A stretch of DNA of 61,810 nt, from contig NZ_LIVT01000002.1 of the NCBI RefSeq assembly GCF_001905905.1, forward strand, positions 656,652 through 718,461. Direction: 5' to 3'. The first letter of the stretch is position 1. The number at the start of each line of letters is the position of its first letter. Made by a program: the position numbers and the translations under genes. The stretch comes from Streptomyces sp. CB02366. Its GTDB lineage: Bacteria > Actinomycetota > Actinomycetes > Streptomycetales > Streptomycetaceae. Below, in pieces: positions 25,444-33,779 of this stretch. The notes under the pieces are model-generated. The model worked only from the letters and a program-made list of their open reading frames with translations. It was not told the DNA's origin and did no database searches.

Positions 25444-26691
25444 TCAACGACCGTGCGGGGCGGAGGAATCGGGACCGGCGGCCGAATGAGCCATCCGGGT
25501 GGCGGTGCGGCCGGGGCCCTCTTCGGGCCGGGCGAAGAAGTGCCGTACGACGCGTTCGGCCGCGCGCCCGTCGTCGTACGGGCAGAACCGCTCACGGAAC
25601 GCGGCGCGCAGCACGGCCGCCTCCGGCGAACACCACTCCCCCGTGCGGAACACGTCGGCCAGCTCGGCCGGGGTGGTGGTGACCGGTCCGGGGGTGTCGC
25701 CGGGACGGCCGGAGAGCAGGTCGAAGTAGGTCCCGCGTGCGGCCCGGTAGGCGGGCCAGTCGGGGGCGTGGACGACGATCGGGCGGTCCAGGCAGGCGTA
25801 GTCGAAGGTTAGGGAGGAGTAGTCGGTGATCAACGCGTCGGCGGCCAGGCACAGTTCTTCGACACGGGGGTGCCCGGTGACGTCGAGGACCCGCGACGCC
25901 CCGGGCGCGACGGCCCCGGCGTTCCGCCCGTAGAAGTAGTGGGCCCGCACCAGCACCACGTAGTCCGGACCCAGTTCGCGCGCCAGCCGCTCCGGGTCCA
26001 GGTCGGGGACGAAGCCCTCCCGGTAGTCGCGGTGGGTCGGGGCGTACAGCAGGGCGACCTGCCCCTCGGCGATGCCCAGTCCGGCCCGGATCCTCGCGAT
26101 CTCCTCGGAAGTGGCGGTGAAGTACACGTCGTTGCGCGGATACCCGAGGTCGAGCCGCTCGTAGTCGCCCGGGTAGACGCGGTCCCAGACCCCGGTGGAG
26201 TGCGGGTTGGCGGAGAGGCTGGCGTCCCACTGGCCGACGTGGGCGAGGATCTTGCCGAAGTCGGTCTTCCGGGCGAGGGCGGGGTACGCGCGCTGGTCGA
26301 GCCCCATGGTCTTGAGGGGGGTTCCGTGGTGGGTCTGGAGGTAGCGCTGGCCGGGCCGTTTGACGAAACCGCCGGGGAAGCTGGAGTTGTTGACCAGGTA
26401 GGTGGCCGTGGCCATGGCCCGCCAGTAGGCGCGCGAGCCCTCGACGACGTACGGCGTACCGGGCGGCATCCGGTCGCGGTGCCGGGAGGAGACCACCCAC
26501 AACCCCCTGATGTGGGGTGCCAGTTCGCGCGCCTTGGCGTGGATCGCGGCGGGATTGCAGGCGACGCCCCGGTTCCAGTACGCCCCGTAGACCGCGAGGC
26601 CGGGGTCGAGCGGGCGGCGCAGGTCGGTGCGGTAGACGGCCCGCAGGGCGTGGCTGCGGACATACCGCTTCACGGCGGCTCGGGTGGGCAT
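25444..26691 (-). CDS. Stand-alone TagF-like CDP-glycerol glycerophosphotransferase
   Basis: 415 residues from ATG 26691 (MPTRAAVKRYVRSHAL). It contains only the TagF catalytic half: LVNNSSFPGGFVKRPG, LQTHHGTPLKTMG (His 121/122), LGYPRNDVYF, LLYAPTHRDYRE, RAHYFYGRNA (His 251), LITDYSSLTFDYACLDRP, FCPYDDGRAAERVV. Both catalytic histidines are present. It has no membrane helices; TagF enzymes are peripheral and sit at the inner face of the membrane. Single-domain length suggests a priming (TagB-like) or short-chain transferase. It is the first gene of the minus-strand run with the methyltransferases and diverges from the GT2-TagF gene at 26793. Confidence 0.9.
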   Translation of the reverse strand: MPTRAAVKRYVRSHALRAVYRTDLRRPLDPGLAVYGAYWNRGVACNPAAIHAKARELAPHIRGLWVVSSRHRDRMPPGTPYVVEGSRAYWRAMATATYLVNNSSFPGGFVKRPGQRYLQTHHGTPLKTMGLDQRAYPALARKTDFGKILAHVGQWDASLSANPHSTGVWDRVYPGDYERLDLGYPRNDVYFTATSEEIARIRAGLGIAEGQVALLYAPTHRDYREGFVPDLDPERLARELGPDYVVLVRAHYFYGRNAGAVAPGASRVLDVTGHPRVEELCLAADALITDYSSLTFDYACLDRPIVVHAPDWPAYRAARGTYFDLLSGRPGDTPGPVTTTPAELADVFRTGEWCSPEAAVLRAAFRERFCPYDDGRAAERVVRHFFARPEEGPGRTATRMAHSAAGPDSSAPHGR

Positions 26692-26738
26692 GGGAGCCGA
26701 GCGTACTGGCGGGGCCGGACGGCGGGCGGGCCGCGTTC

Positions 26739-26764
26739 ACCCGTTCGGGTCAGCGTCGGTGACC
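26739..26764. promoter_or_regulatory. Two overlapping dyads in the divergent promoter region
   Basis: ACCCGTTCGGGT (26739-26750) is a 5-bp inverted repeat around TT. GGTCA..TGACC (26748-26764) is a second dyad with a 7-bp centre. They lie in the 101-bp gap between two divergent polymer genes, so either may be an operator. Related CCGTTCGGGT words occur near 23562 and 23619. Confidence 0.4.
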
Positions 26765-26792
26765 CCGGGACCGGCCCCGTGTTGACCAGGAC

Positions 26793-29700
26793 ATGAAGCC
26801 ACTCCTCAGCGTCGTCGTCCCCGTCCACAACGTGGAGGGCTACCTCCAGGACTGCCTGCGGTCGGTGGCGGACCAGACCCTCGAAGCGATCGAGGTGATC
26901 ATGGTCGACGACGGCTCGACGGACGCCAGCGGCCGGATCGCGGCGGAGTTCGCCGCCCGGGACGACCGCTTCCGGCTGGTGCGGCAGGAGAACGCGGGGC
27001 TGAGCGCGGCCCGCAACACCGGCGTACGGCACACCACTCCCACCGTTCCGTACCTGGCGTTCGCGGACAGCGACGACGTCGTCGTGCACGACGCGTACGA
27101 GCGGATGACGGCCTCGCTGGAGTCGACCGGCTCCGACCTGGCGACCGGCAACGTGTGGCGGCTGACCGGGCGGGGGCGGCAGCAGGCGTGGCAGTACCGC
27201 TGGCTGACCGGCCCCCGGCCGCGTACCCACATCACCCGGGATCCGCGCCTGCTGGCCGACCGGGTGGCGTGGAACAAGGTGTTCCGCCGCTCCTTCTGGG
27301 ACGCGCACGCCTTCGCCTTCCCCGAGGACAGGCTGTACGAGGACACCCCGGTGATGATCCCCGCGCACTACCTCGCCGGGGCCGTCGACGTCCTGCACGA
27401 GCACGTCTACTACTGGCGGGTGCGGGAGGGCTCGATCACCCGGCGGCGCACGGACGTCACGGGCGTACGGGACCGGATCGCCGCGTGCGAGCAGGTCAGC
27501 GCGTTCCTCGGCCGTCGGGACGCGGCACACCGGCGGGCCTACGACGCGTCCTGCCTGCGGGACGACTTCGGGTACTTCCTGGACGGCCTGCCGATGGGGG
27601 GCGCGGCCTACCGGGCGGCGTTCCTGGAGGGCGCGGGAGCCTTCGTCGACCGGGCGGGCGAGAGGGTGCTGGAGGGGCTGCCGGTGGAGCTGCGCGTCAA
27701 GTGGTCGCTGGTGCGGGAGCGGCGCATGGAGGAGCTGCTGGACCTGCTGGTCTTCGAACGGGCCAACGGGGCAGGCGTGTTCGCCGTCGAAGGGCCGCCG
27801 GGCCGACGACGGGCGGTGTACCCCGGCGTGCGCGGCGCGAGCGCCCGGCTCGCCCGCACGGACATCCCTGCCGTGGCGCGGCTCCTGGAGGCGCGGTGGG
27901 ACGCGGACGGGAAGCTGCGGCTGCGCGGGTACGCCTATCTGCGCAACCTTCCCGCCGGTTCGGCGCACCGGCGGCTGACGGTGGGCGTGGTCCGGGCGGA
28001 GCGGGGCTCCCGGGTGCGGACGGTGCCGGTGCGGACCGTGGAGGCGCCCGAGGCGACGGTCGACTCCGGCCAGGAGCTGCACGGTTACGACCACGCGGGC
28101 TTCGAGATGGTCCTCGACCCGGGCCGGCTGCCCGCGACGGCGGAGGGCGGCTGGCTGGTGGGGCTGGTCCTCGCGGCCCCCGGGGCGGTACGCCGGGTCG
28201 CGGTCCGCGCCCGGGACGCGGGTGCGGACCAGCCGTCGGCACACGACCTGGGCGACGGACGACGGGCGGTGCTCGACTACCGGGGCGGCCGGCTCCGGCT
28301 GACCGTGTCCCCTCTGCGGGCCCGGGCGGACTCCCACCGGGCGGTCGGGGCGGCGGGGGAGGCCCTGGAGATCAGGGGCCGGCTGTTCGACGGGGTGAGG
28401 CCGACGGCGCTGCTGCTGGCCGGGGAGGGCGAGGGGGGCGACGAGGAGCGTTCCTGCCCCGTGGAGTACGCGGCGGATGCCGGTGGCGGTGCGGGGGGTG
28501 AGGACGGCGGCGAGGGAGCGGGCGGGGTCGCGTTCACCGTGCGCGTGCCGCTGGCCGAGCTGGCCGCCGTCCCGCCCGCTCCGCGCCGCGCCCCCCGCGA
28601 GGTCGAGGAGGAGGGCGGGACGCGGTGGCGGGCCCGGTTGCTGCTGCCGGACGGCGAGCGCGTCCCGCTGCCCGCCGCCCCGCACCTGCCGCCGCCCGCG
28701 CACGCGGACGCCGCGGGCGACCTGGTGCTGGACCCGGCGGGCCACCCGTACGCGGACCGCGTGGAGCTCACCCGGGAGGGGGGCCTGCGCATCTCGGGGA
28801 CGTACGCGCCGGGGGCGCACGGGACGGGAAGGTGCACGCCGGGGGCGGCGGTCGCGCCCGGCAGCCGCCTCGTCCTGCGCCACGAGACGCTGCACGAGGA
28901 GGTGAGGGTCACGGAGGCCGCCGTGGACACGGAGGCCGGCGCGGACGCGGAGCCCGCCGTGGTCACGGAGGCCGTGGACGGTCCGGGTCCGGACGGCCTC
29001 CGGCACCCGGCCCCGGCCCCGGGCGGCCGTCGCCGCCGGTTCTCCGCCCTGATCGCGCCACCCCTCGCCGAGGGCCGCTGGGAGGTCCGCCTGGACGGTC
29101 TCCCCGTACGCGTCCTCGGCCCGCTCGCCGCGCCGTGGCCCGGCGCCGGGAGCGGGACCGCGCTGCGCCCGGAGCGGCGGCACGGAGACCGGCTGACCGT
29201 CGTCGCGGAACCCGGGCCCTCGGCCGCCGCCGGGCGGAGCGCGTACGGCAGGCGGCTCCTGCGCGCCGCGCACCACCCCGACCGGCGCACGCCCGCCCCG
29301 CGCCTCCCCGCCCGGCGTGCGCCGGGGAGGCCTCAGCTCCGGGACGCCGTCCTCTACGCGGGCGGCGACTCCCCGCGCGCCGTGCACGCCGAGCTGGTGC
29401 GCCGGGGCACGGAGGTCGAGCACCTGTGGACCACCGGCGCCGCCCCCGGCCGCACCACCCCCGTGCCGCCCGGCGCGCGGGCCGTCCCCGTGCACAGCGC
29501 CGACTGGTACGAGGCGCTGGCCCGCGCCCGCCGGATCGTCACGGACGGGCAGCTGCCCGCGTGGTTCGAACGGCGTCCCGGGCAGACGGTCGTCCAGACC
29601 TGGCACGGCACCCCGCTCGGCCGGTTCGGCGTCGGCCTGGCGGACACCCTTTACGCCGATCACCAGTACCTCGCCACCCTGCCGCAGCGGTCGGCCCAGT

Positions 29701-30437
29701 GGTCGGTCCTGATCTCCCCGAGCCGTTTCGCGACCCCGTGGCTGCGCCGGTCGCTCCGGTACGGGGGCGAGGTGCTGGAGGCCGGGTCGCCCGCCAACGA
29801 CGTGCTGTTCCCGCCCGACCGGGACAAGGCCGCGGAGGAGGTCCGGCGCGGGCTCGGGGTGCCGGAGGGCCACCGCGTCGTGCTGTACGCCCCGACCTAC
29901 CGCGACCACCTGGCCCACCCCCCGTCCGCCTCCCCGGACCGCACGGCCCCCGGCCCGTACCGCTGGGATCCGGCGCTCGACCCGCACGCGCTGGCCCGCG
30001 CGCTCGGCCCCGGCCACACGGTGCTGGTCCGCCGCCACCCCCTGGTCACCGGCGGGCTCCAGGACGGTCCCGGCGTGCTCGACGTGTCCGGACACCCGGG
30101 GGCGGCGGCCCTGCTCCTGGTCGCCGACGTCCTGGTGACGGACTACGCGGGGCTGATGTTCGACTTCGCTCTGACGGGCCGGCCGATGCTCTTCCACGCG
30201 TACGACCTGGAGCACTACCGCGACACCGTGCGCGGTTTCTGCCTGGACTTCGAGACCCGTGCGCCGGGGCCGCTGCTGGTCACGACGGACGAGGTGGCGC
30301 AGGCGCTGCGCGGTATCCGGGCGGTGGCGGCGCGGCACGCGGACGCCTACGCGAGCTTCCGCCGCGACTTCTGCGACCTGGACGACGGCGGCGCGGCGGC
30401 CCGGGTCGCGGACCGGCTGCTGGCGGACCCGGCGTAG
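26793..30437 (+). CDS. Large bifunctional GT2 plus TagF-like polymerase (paralogue)
   Basis: 1214 residues from ATG 26793 (MKPLLSVVVPVHNVEGYL) with AGGA just upstream. The GT2 domain (1 to about 330) has VDDGSTD, ENAGLSAARNTG, FADSDD and LYEDTPV. The middle (about 340-850) is beta-rich with acidic low-complexity inserts. The TagF domain shows QTWHGTPLGRFG (His 937), AGSPANDVLF in place of GYPRND, LYAPTYRDH, RRHPLV (His 1079), VTDYAGLMFDFALTGRP and FCDLDDG. It therefore keeps both histidines but differs from its paralogue at 19933-23436 in the GYPRND and HYLV motifs. The two proteins share motif order throughout the GT2 part. A likely role is polymerising a sugar-and-polyol-phosphate chain on a lipid carrier. 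Confidence 0.9.
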   Translation: MKPLLSVVVPVHNVEGYLQDCLRSVADQTLEAIEVIMVDDGSTDASGRIAAEFAARDDRFRLVRQENAGLSAARNTGVRHTTPTVPYLAFADSDDVVVHDAYERMTASLESTGSDLATGNVWRLTGRGRQQAWQYRWLTGPRPRTHITRDPRLLADRVAWNKVFRRSFWDAHAFAFPEDRLYEDTPVMIPAHYLAGAVDVLHEHVYYWRVREGSITRRRTDVTGVRDRIAACEQVSAFLGRRDAAHRRAYDASCLRDDFGYFLDGLPMGGAAYRAAFLEGAGAFVDRAGERVLEGLPVELRVKWSLVRERRMEELLDLLVFERANGAGVFAVEGPPGRRRAVYPGVRGASARLARTDIPAVARLLEARWDADGKLRLRGYAYLRNLPAGSAHRRLTVGVVRAERGSRVRTVPVRTVEAPEATVDSGQELHGYDHAGFEMVLDPGRLPATAEGGWLVGLVLAAPGAVRRVAVRARDAGADQPSAHDLGDGRRAVLDYRGGRLRLTVSPLRARADSHRAVGAAGEALEIRGRLFDGVRPTALLLAGEGEGGDEERSCPVEYAADAGGGAGGEDGGEGAGGVAFTVRVPLAELAAVPPAPRRAPREVEEEGGTRWRARLLLPDGERVPLPAAPHLPPPAHADAAGDLVLDPAGHPYADRVELTREGGLRISGTYAPGAHGTGRCTPGAAVAPGSRLVLRHETLHEEVRVTEAAVDTEAGADAEPAVVTEAVDGPGPDGLRHPAPAPGGRRRRFSALIAPPLAEGRWEVRLDGLPVRVLGPLAAPWPGAGSGTALRPERRHGDRLTVVAEPGPSAAAGRSAYGRRLLRAAHHPDRRTPAPRLPARRAPGRPQLRDAVLYAGGDSPRAVHAELVRRGTEVEHLWTTGAAPGRTTPVPPGARAVPVHSADWYEALARARRIVTDGQLPAWFERRPGQTVVQTWHGTPLGRFGVGLADTLYADHQYLATLPQRSAQWSVLISPSRFATPWLRRSLRYGGEVLEAGSPANDVLFPPDRDKAAEEVRRGLGVPEGHRVVLYAPTYRDHLAHPPSASPDRTAPGPYRWDPALDPHALARALGPGHTVLVRRHPLVTGGLQDGPGVLDVSGHPGAAALLLVADVLVTDYAGLMFDFALTGRPMLFHAYDLEHYRDTVRGFCLDFETRAPGPLLVTTDEVAQALRGIRAVAARHADAYASFRRDFCDLDDGGAAARVADRLLADPA

Positions 30438-30451
30438 CGCGCCCGCGGCTG

Positions 30452-30473
30452 CGGGCTCCCGCCCGCGAGCCCG
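30452..30473 (+). terminator. Hairpin after the large GT2-TagF gene
   Basis: CGGGCTC and GAGCCCG form a 7-bp stem around an 8-nt loop, 15 bp after the stop codon. Modest strength. Confidence 0.4.
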
Positions 30474-30572
30474 TCGCACCGGCCCGGACGCCGCCCCGGC
30501 GATCCGCGGCGCGGAATCCCTCGGACGGGTGGCTGCGGGGAGAGCGGGCGCGTCGCACGGAACCCATGGGGT

Positions 30573-31796
30573 GTGCCCCTCTTCTCCGCTGCCTCCGCCC
30601 CGTCCTCCGCCCCCGATCTCCCGCCCGTCGCGACCGAGGGCGGCGGGACCGGCAAGGCCGCCGGGCCGCCCCTGTGGCTCCCCTCGCCGTACCTCGTGCT
30701 GGGCGGCCTGCTGTGGGCGGTGCTGTCCGCGGCGGCCTGGCGGGCCCCGCTGTGCTGCGAGGCCGGGCTCCAGGCGGCGATCGTCGAGCGGCTGCGGACG
30801 AGCCTGCTGCACCCGGCGTTCCCGATGACGGACCTGCCCGCCGTCGCGAGCGCGCACTACTCCCCGTACGCGCTGCTCCAGGGGCTGACGGCCCGCGCGA
30901 CCGGGTTCTCCGGGCCGTCCGTCGTCGCGCTGGCCGCCTCGGCGAACCTGCTGCTCCTGCTCACCGGGATCGGACGGCTCACCCGGCTGCTGACCCCGAA
31001 CCGCTGGGCGCCGGTCCTCGTGCTGGCGCCGCTGGCCCTGGTCCACTGGGCGGACCCGGCCCGCTGGAGCGCGCCGAGCACGTTCGCGGTGGCGGTGACC
31101 CTGCACCTGTGGGCGTGGACCGGTCGCGTGGCCGTCCGGTCCCCGCGCCCGGGCGCACCGAGGCCCGGCCGGACGCCCACGTGGTTCGAGGCGGCCGGGA
31201 TCGGCGTGCTGCTCGGGCTCGTCCTGCTGGTCCATCCGCCCACGGCGATCGGCGCGGCCATCGGCTGCCTCGCCCTGATCGCGGTGCGGACGCGGACCCG
31301 GATCAGGCCGGTCGTGTGGCGGTGGGCGTCCGCCGCGGTGTGCGCGGTGGCCGTGGCGGCGGCGTGGCCGTACTACAACGGGCTCACCGCCCCGCGCACT
31401 CCACCCGAGGGCAGGACCACGCGGCCTCCGGCGATGGAGGGGGTCCGGGCGGCCGGGGAGCCGTACACCTGGGCGACGGCGTACGTGCCCCCGGGCGAGG
31501 TGGTCCTGACGGACAGCCGCCCGGCGATGTACGCGCTGGCCGGGCACGGGGCGTACGTCCTGGCCGACGCGCTGCCGGACGCGGGCCTGGCGGCCGCGGA
31601 GCGGCGGGAGCGGAGCCGGGCGGTGGCCGCCTACCTCGACACGGCGACCCCGCAGGCCCGGCGGGACGGGATCACTGGCCGGTACGGGGTGCGGTGGCTG
31701 CTGCTCACCCGTGAGCAGCGGCTGCCCGAGAACGCGACGGTGCTCGCGTTCAGCCCGCGCACGGGCGAGGTGCTGGCCCGGGTGCCGGCGGGCTGA
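30573..31796 (+). CDS. Polytopic membrane protein, GT-C-like
   Basis: 407 residues from GTG 30573. After a disordered start there are about six hydrophobic helices (for example LVLGGLLWAVLSAAAW, LLLLLTGIGRL, VLVLAPLALVHW, IGVLLGLVLLVHPPTAIG, WASAAVCAVAVAAAWPYY). The C-terminal 100 residues are soluble (PYTWATAYVPPGEVVLTDSR ... YGVRWLLLTREQRLPENA). Helices followed by such a domain recall membrane-embedded GT-C glycosyltransferases, which use polyprenyl-phosphate sugars, but the usual 9 to 11 helices are not all present. It could be a shortened member or a polymer-modifying partner. The stop TGA (31794-31796) is formed by the left flank of a MITE-like element, so the original end may have differed. 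Confidence 0.7.
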   Translation: MPLFSAASAPSSAPDLPPVATEGGGTGKAAGPPLWLPSPYLVLGGLLWAVLSAAAWRAPLCCEAGLQAAIVERLRTSLLHPAFPMTDLPAVASAHYSPYALLQGLTARATGFSGPSVVALAASANLLLLLTGIGRLTRLLTPNRWAPVLVLAPLALVHWADPARWSAPSTFAVAVTLHLWAWTGRVAVRSPRPGAPRPGRTPTWFEAAGIGVLLGLVLLVHPPTAIGAAIGCLALIAVRTRTRIRPVVWRWASAAVCAVAVAAAWPYYNGLTAPRTPPEGRTTRPPAMEGVRAAGEPYTWATAYVPPGEVVLTDSRPAMYALAGHGAYVLADALPDAGLAAAERRERSRAVAAYLDTATPQARRDGITGRYGVRWLLLTREQRLPENATVLAFSPRTGEVLARVPAG

Positions 31797-31959
31797 GGGC
31801 TGTCCCGCGATTCCCGGTGGATCGGCGCGCGGCGTCGGACGCGGTGCACCGCAAGGCGGAGGGGCATCCGCATACCGGACGTACGGGGATGTTCCGACAA
31901 CGCGGCGAGGCGCCGTAGCCGTCGTCGCGCGCCCGCCGGGAATCGCGGGACAGCCCTTA
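31794..31959. mobile_element. MITE-like element, 160 bp with 21-22-bp terminal inverted repeats
   Basis: The arm at 31796-31817 (AGGGCTGTCCCGCGATTCCC and GG) is the exact reverse complement of 31936-31957. Between them are about 118 bp with an internal palindrome GCGGTGCACCGC (31841-31852) and no coding capacity. The flanks fit C-TNA-element-TNA-G (TGA at 31794-31796, TTA at 31957-31959), a target pattern like that of some IS5-group elements, although the middle base differs. TGA is the stop of the upstream plus-strand gene, and TTA gives TAA, the stop of the minus-strand TetR gene. The element may also act as a two-way terminator. Confidence 0.6.
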
Positions 31960-32598
31960 GGGGGTCTCCGTCGGCTCGTGGCCGGGGTGCTTGAGGGCGG
32001 CGACCGCCGATGCGGCCAGGTCGTCCAGGTACCCCTGCGGCAGCTCGCCGCGCACGACGACGAGCCGCCAGTACAGCGGGCCGACGATGAGGTCGAGCGC
32101 CCGGTCCGGATCGCTCCCCCGCGGTAGTTCGCCGCGGGCCACCGCCTCCCGGACCACCACGGCGGCGACGCCCTGCTGCTGGTCCAGGAGGGCGGCCTTG
32201 ATCGCCTCGGAGATCTCCGGGTTGCGGGCCGCCTCCACCAGCAGGTCCGGGATGACCTGCGAGGCGACGGGGTGGCGCAGGGCGTAGGCGGCCAGTTCGA
32301 GGACGGCGCGCACGTCCCCGTACAGCGAACCGGTGGCGGGGGCGGGCATCCCCTGGGCGGCGACGGCCGCGACCAGGTCGAGGACGAGCGCCAGCTTGGA
32401 CTTCCAGCGGCGGTACACGGCGGTCTTGCCGACCCCCGCGCGCCGGGCGATGCCCTCGATGGACATCCGGGCGAACCCCACGGCGGCGAGTTCCTCGAAG
32501 ACGGCGGCACGGATGGCGTCCGTCACGTCCTCCCGCAGGACGGCGGCGCCCGCGGGGGCTCGGCGACGGGTTCCCCGTTCGGTGGTCATGGCCCGCAT
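31957..32598 (-). CDS. TetR-family transcriptional regulator
   Basis: 213 residues from ATG 32598 (MRAMTTERGTRRRAP), with GGCGGA 5 nt upstream; an ATG three codons later is an alternative. The helix-turn-helix (about 46-66) reads IEGIARRAGVGKTAVYRRWK, typical of TetR proteins with the C-terminal TetR_C_11-like ligand domain (DLLVEAARNPEISEAI, WRLVVVRGELPQGYLDDL). It is divergent from the TagGH exporter genes, with an operator-like dyad overlapping their promoter, so it probably represses them. The inducer is unknown. Its stop codon is supplied by the flank of the MITE-like element. Confidence 0.9.
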   Translation of the reverse strand: MRAMTTERGTRRRAPAGAAVLREDVTDAIRAAVFEELAAVGFARMSIEGIARRAGVGKTAVYRRWKSKLALVLDLVAAVAAQGMPAPATGSLYGDVRAVLELAAYALRHPVASQVIPDLLVEAARNPEISEAIKAALLDQQQGVAAVVVREAVARGELPRGSDPDRALDLIVGPLYWRLVVVRGELPQGYLDDLAASAVAALKHPGHEPTETP

Positions 32599-32611
32599 GA
32601 TAGTCCGCCGC

Positions 32612-32651
32612 GACGAAACGGTTGCGTTGCGACGTAGAAGCGTCCTACCCT
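32612..32651 (+). promoter_or_regulatory. Exporter promoter with overlapping TetR-type operator
   Basis: TTGCGT (32622-32627), 18-nt spacer, TACCCT (32646-32651) is a good promoter for the plus-strand exporter genes. The dyad CGAAACG..CGTTGCG (about 32613-32631, containing AACG-N4-CGTT) covers the -35, as expected for a repressor site. It lies 15 bp from the divergent TetR start and could also control that gene. Confidence 0.55.
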
Positions 32652-32661
32652 CGGCGTTACG

Positions 32662-32709
32662 ACGATACGGTCCCGTCCCTACGGGGGCGTCCCCACGGGA
32701 CCGTGTCGT
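32662..32709 (+). promoter_or_regulatory. Large stem-loop at the 5' end of the exporter mRNA
   Basis: ACGATACGGTCCCGT (32662-32676) and ACGGGACCGTGTCGT (32695-32709) pair at 14 of 15 positions. The 18-nt loop itself contains GGGG..CCCC. It begins about 5 nt after the expected transcription start, so it could be an mRNA-stabilising or attenuating structure, or a second operator. Confidence 0.55.
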
Positions 32710-32710
32710 T

Positions 32711-32811
32711 CCCCCTGCTCCACCCCTCCCCCTCTCCGCCCGATTCCCGACTCCCCCGCCCCTCTTCCCGCGTCCCCCTCCCCCCTCCCCTCCCCCTCCC
32801 CTCCCGCTTCC
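32711..32811 (+). other. C/T-rich polypyrimidine tract in the exporter leader
   Basis: About 100 nt are almost pure C and T, with 33 uninterrupted pyrimidines at 32773-32805. The tract separates the leader hairpin from the start codon at 32832. It is not obviously coding: a reading frame is open, but its Pro/Ser/Leu content simply reflects the base composition. It could form triplex DNA or bind an RNA-binding protein (speculative). Confidence 0.7.
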
Positions 32812-32831
32812 ATCGAAAGCGATCGTTCGTG

Positions 32832-33779
32832 GTGAGCCAGACAGCAGCCCCACCGTCCTCGGCGCCGTCTCCGGCGAGCGCCTTCGACCAGTCCCCTCCC
32901 ACCTACGCCCCCGGCGAGCTGGCGGCCCTGGCCGCCCGGCACGGCCTGACGGTCAGCGGGGCCCGGCCCTCCCTGCCCGCCTACGTCCGGCAGCTGTGGG
33001 GGCGGCGGCACTTCATCACGGCCTTCGCGACGGCCAAACTGACGGCCCAGTACAGCCAGGCGAAACTCGGCCAGATCTGGCAGATCATGACGCCGCTGCT
33101 GAACGCCGCGGTCTACTACTTCATCTTCGGCGTCCTCATGGACACCCGGCGCGGGGTGGAGGACTTCGTCCCGTTCCTGGTCACCGGGGTCTTCATCTGG
33201 ACCTTCACCAGCAGCTCCATCACCGCCGGCACCCGGGCCGTCAGCGGCAACATCGGCCTGGTGCGGGCCCTGCACTTCCCGCGCGCCTCGCTGCCGGTGG
33301 CGCTGGCGCTCCAGCAGCTCCAGCAACTGCTGTTCTCGCTGGGCGCGCTGGCCCTGATCCTGCTGGTGTTCGGCCAGTACCCGCGCCCGGCCTGGCTGCT
33401 CGCCGTCCCGGCACTGGCGCTCCAGGCGCTGTTCAACACCGGCTTGTCGATGGCCATGGCCCGGCTGACCGCGCGAACCCCGGACATCGCCCAGCTGACC
33501 CCATTCGTGCTGCGGACCTGGATGTACGCGTCGGGCGTCATGTGGAGCCTGGACCACCTGCTGGCGGGCGACCGGGTGCCACGCGCGGTGCTGGTGGTGC
33601 TGGAGTACAACCCGGCGGCGCTCTTCATCAACCTCGTGCGGTACGCGCTCATCGACAGTTACTCCTGGGAGCAGCTGCCGCCCTTCGCCTGGGCGGCGGC
33701 GGCCGGCTGGGCGCTGCTGTGCGGCGTGGCGGGATTCGTGTACTTCTGGAAGGCCGAGGAGACGTACGGACGTGGCTGA
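32832..33779 (+). CDS. ABC-2 type permease of a polysaccharide/teichoic acid exporter (TagG-like)
   Basis: 315 residues from GTG 32832 (SQTAAPPSSAP after the start); a GTG one codon earlier is equally possible and neither has a strong ribosome site. About 90 cytoplasmic residues precede six membrane helices of the ABC-2 fold (AVYYFIFGVLMDTRRG, FVPFLVTGVFIWTFTSSSI, LFSLGALALILLVFG, FVYFWKAEETYGRG). FATAKLTAQYSQAKLGQIWQ is the interfacial segment typical of TagG/RfbA permeases. It should move the completed lipid-linked polymer across the membrane together with the ATPase whose start overlaps its last 8 bases. Leader hairpin and polypyrimidine tract lie upstream. Confidence 0.9.
   Translation: MSQTAAPPSSAPSPASAFDQSPPTYAPGELAALAARHGLTVSGARPSLPAYVRQLWGRRHFITAFATAKLTAQYSQAKLGQIWQIMTPLLNAAVYYFIFGVLMDTRRGVEDFVPFLVTGVFIWTFTSSSITAGTRAVSGNIGLVRALHFPRASLPVALALQQLQQLLFSLGALALILLVFGQYPRPAWLLAVPALALQALFNTGLSMAMARLTARTPDIAQLTPFVLRTWMYASGVMWSLDHLLAGDRVPRAVLVVLEYNPAALFINLVRYALIDSYSWEQLPPFAWAAAAGWALLCGVAGFVYFWKAEETYGRG

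Noticed and set aside
26670..32510. 1946-codon minus-strand open frame across several genes
   Set aside because: Crosses the GT2-TagF gene, the membrane-protein gene and the MITE-like element; caused by lack of stops in high-GC DNA.
32622..32831. N-terminal extension of the exporter permease through the polypyrimidine tract
   Set aside because: The frame is open but the residues just mirror C/T composition and it would begin before the leader hairpin; the conserved protein begins near 32832.
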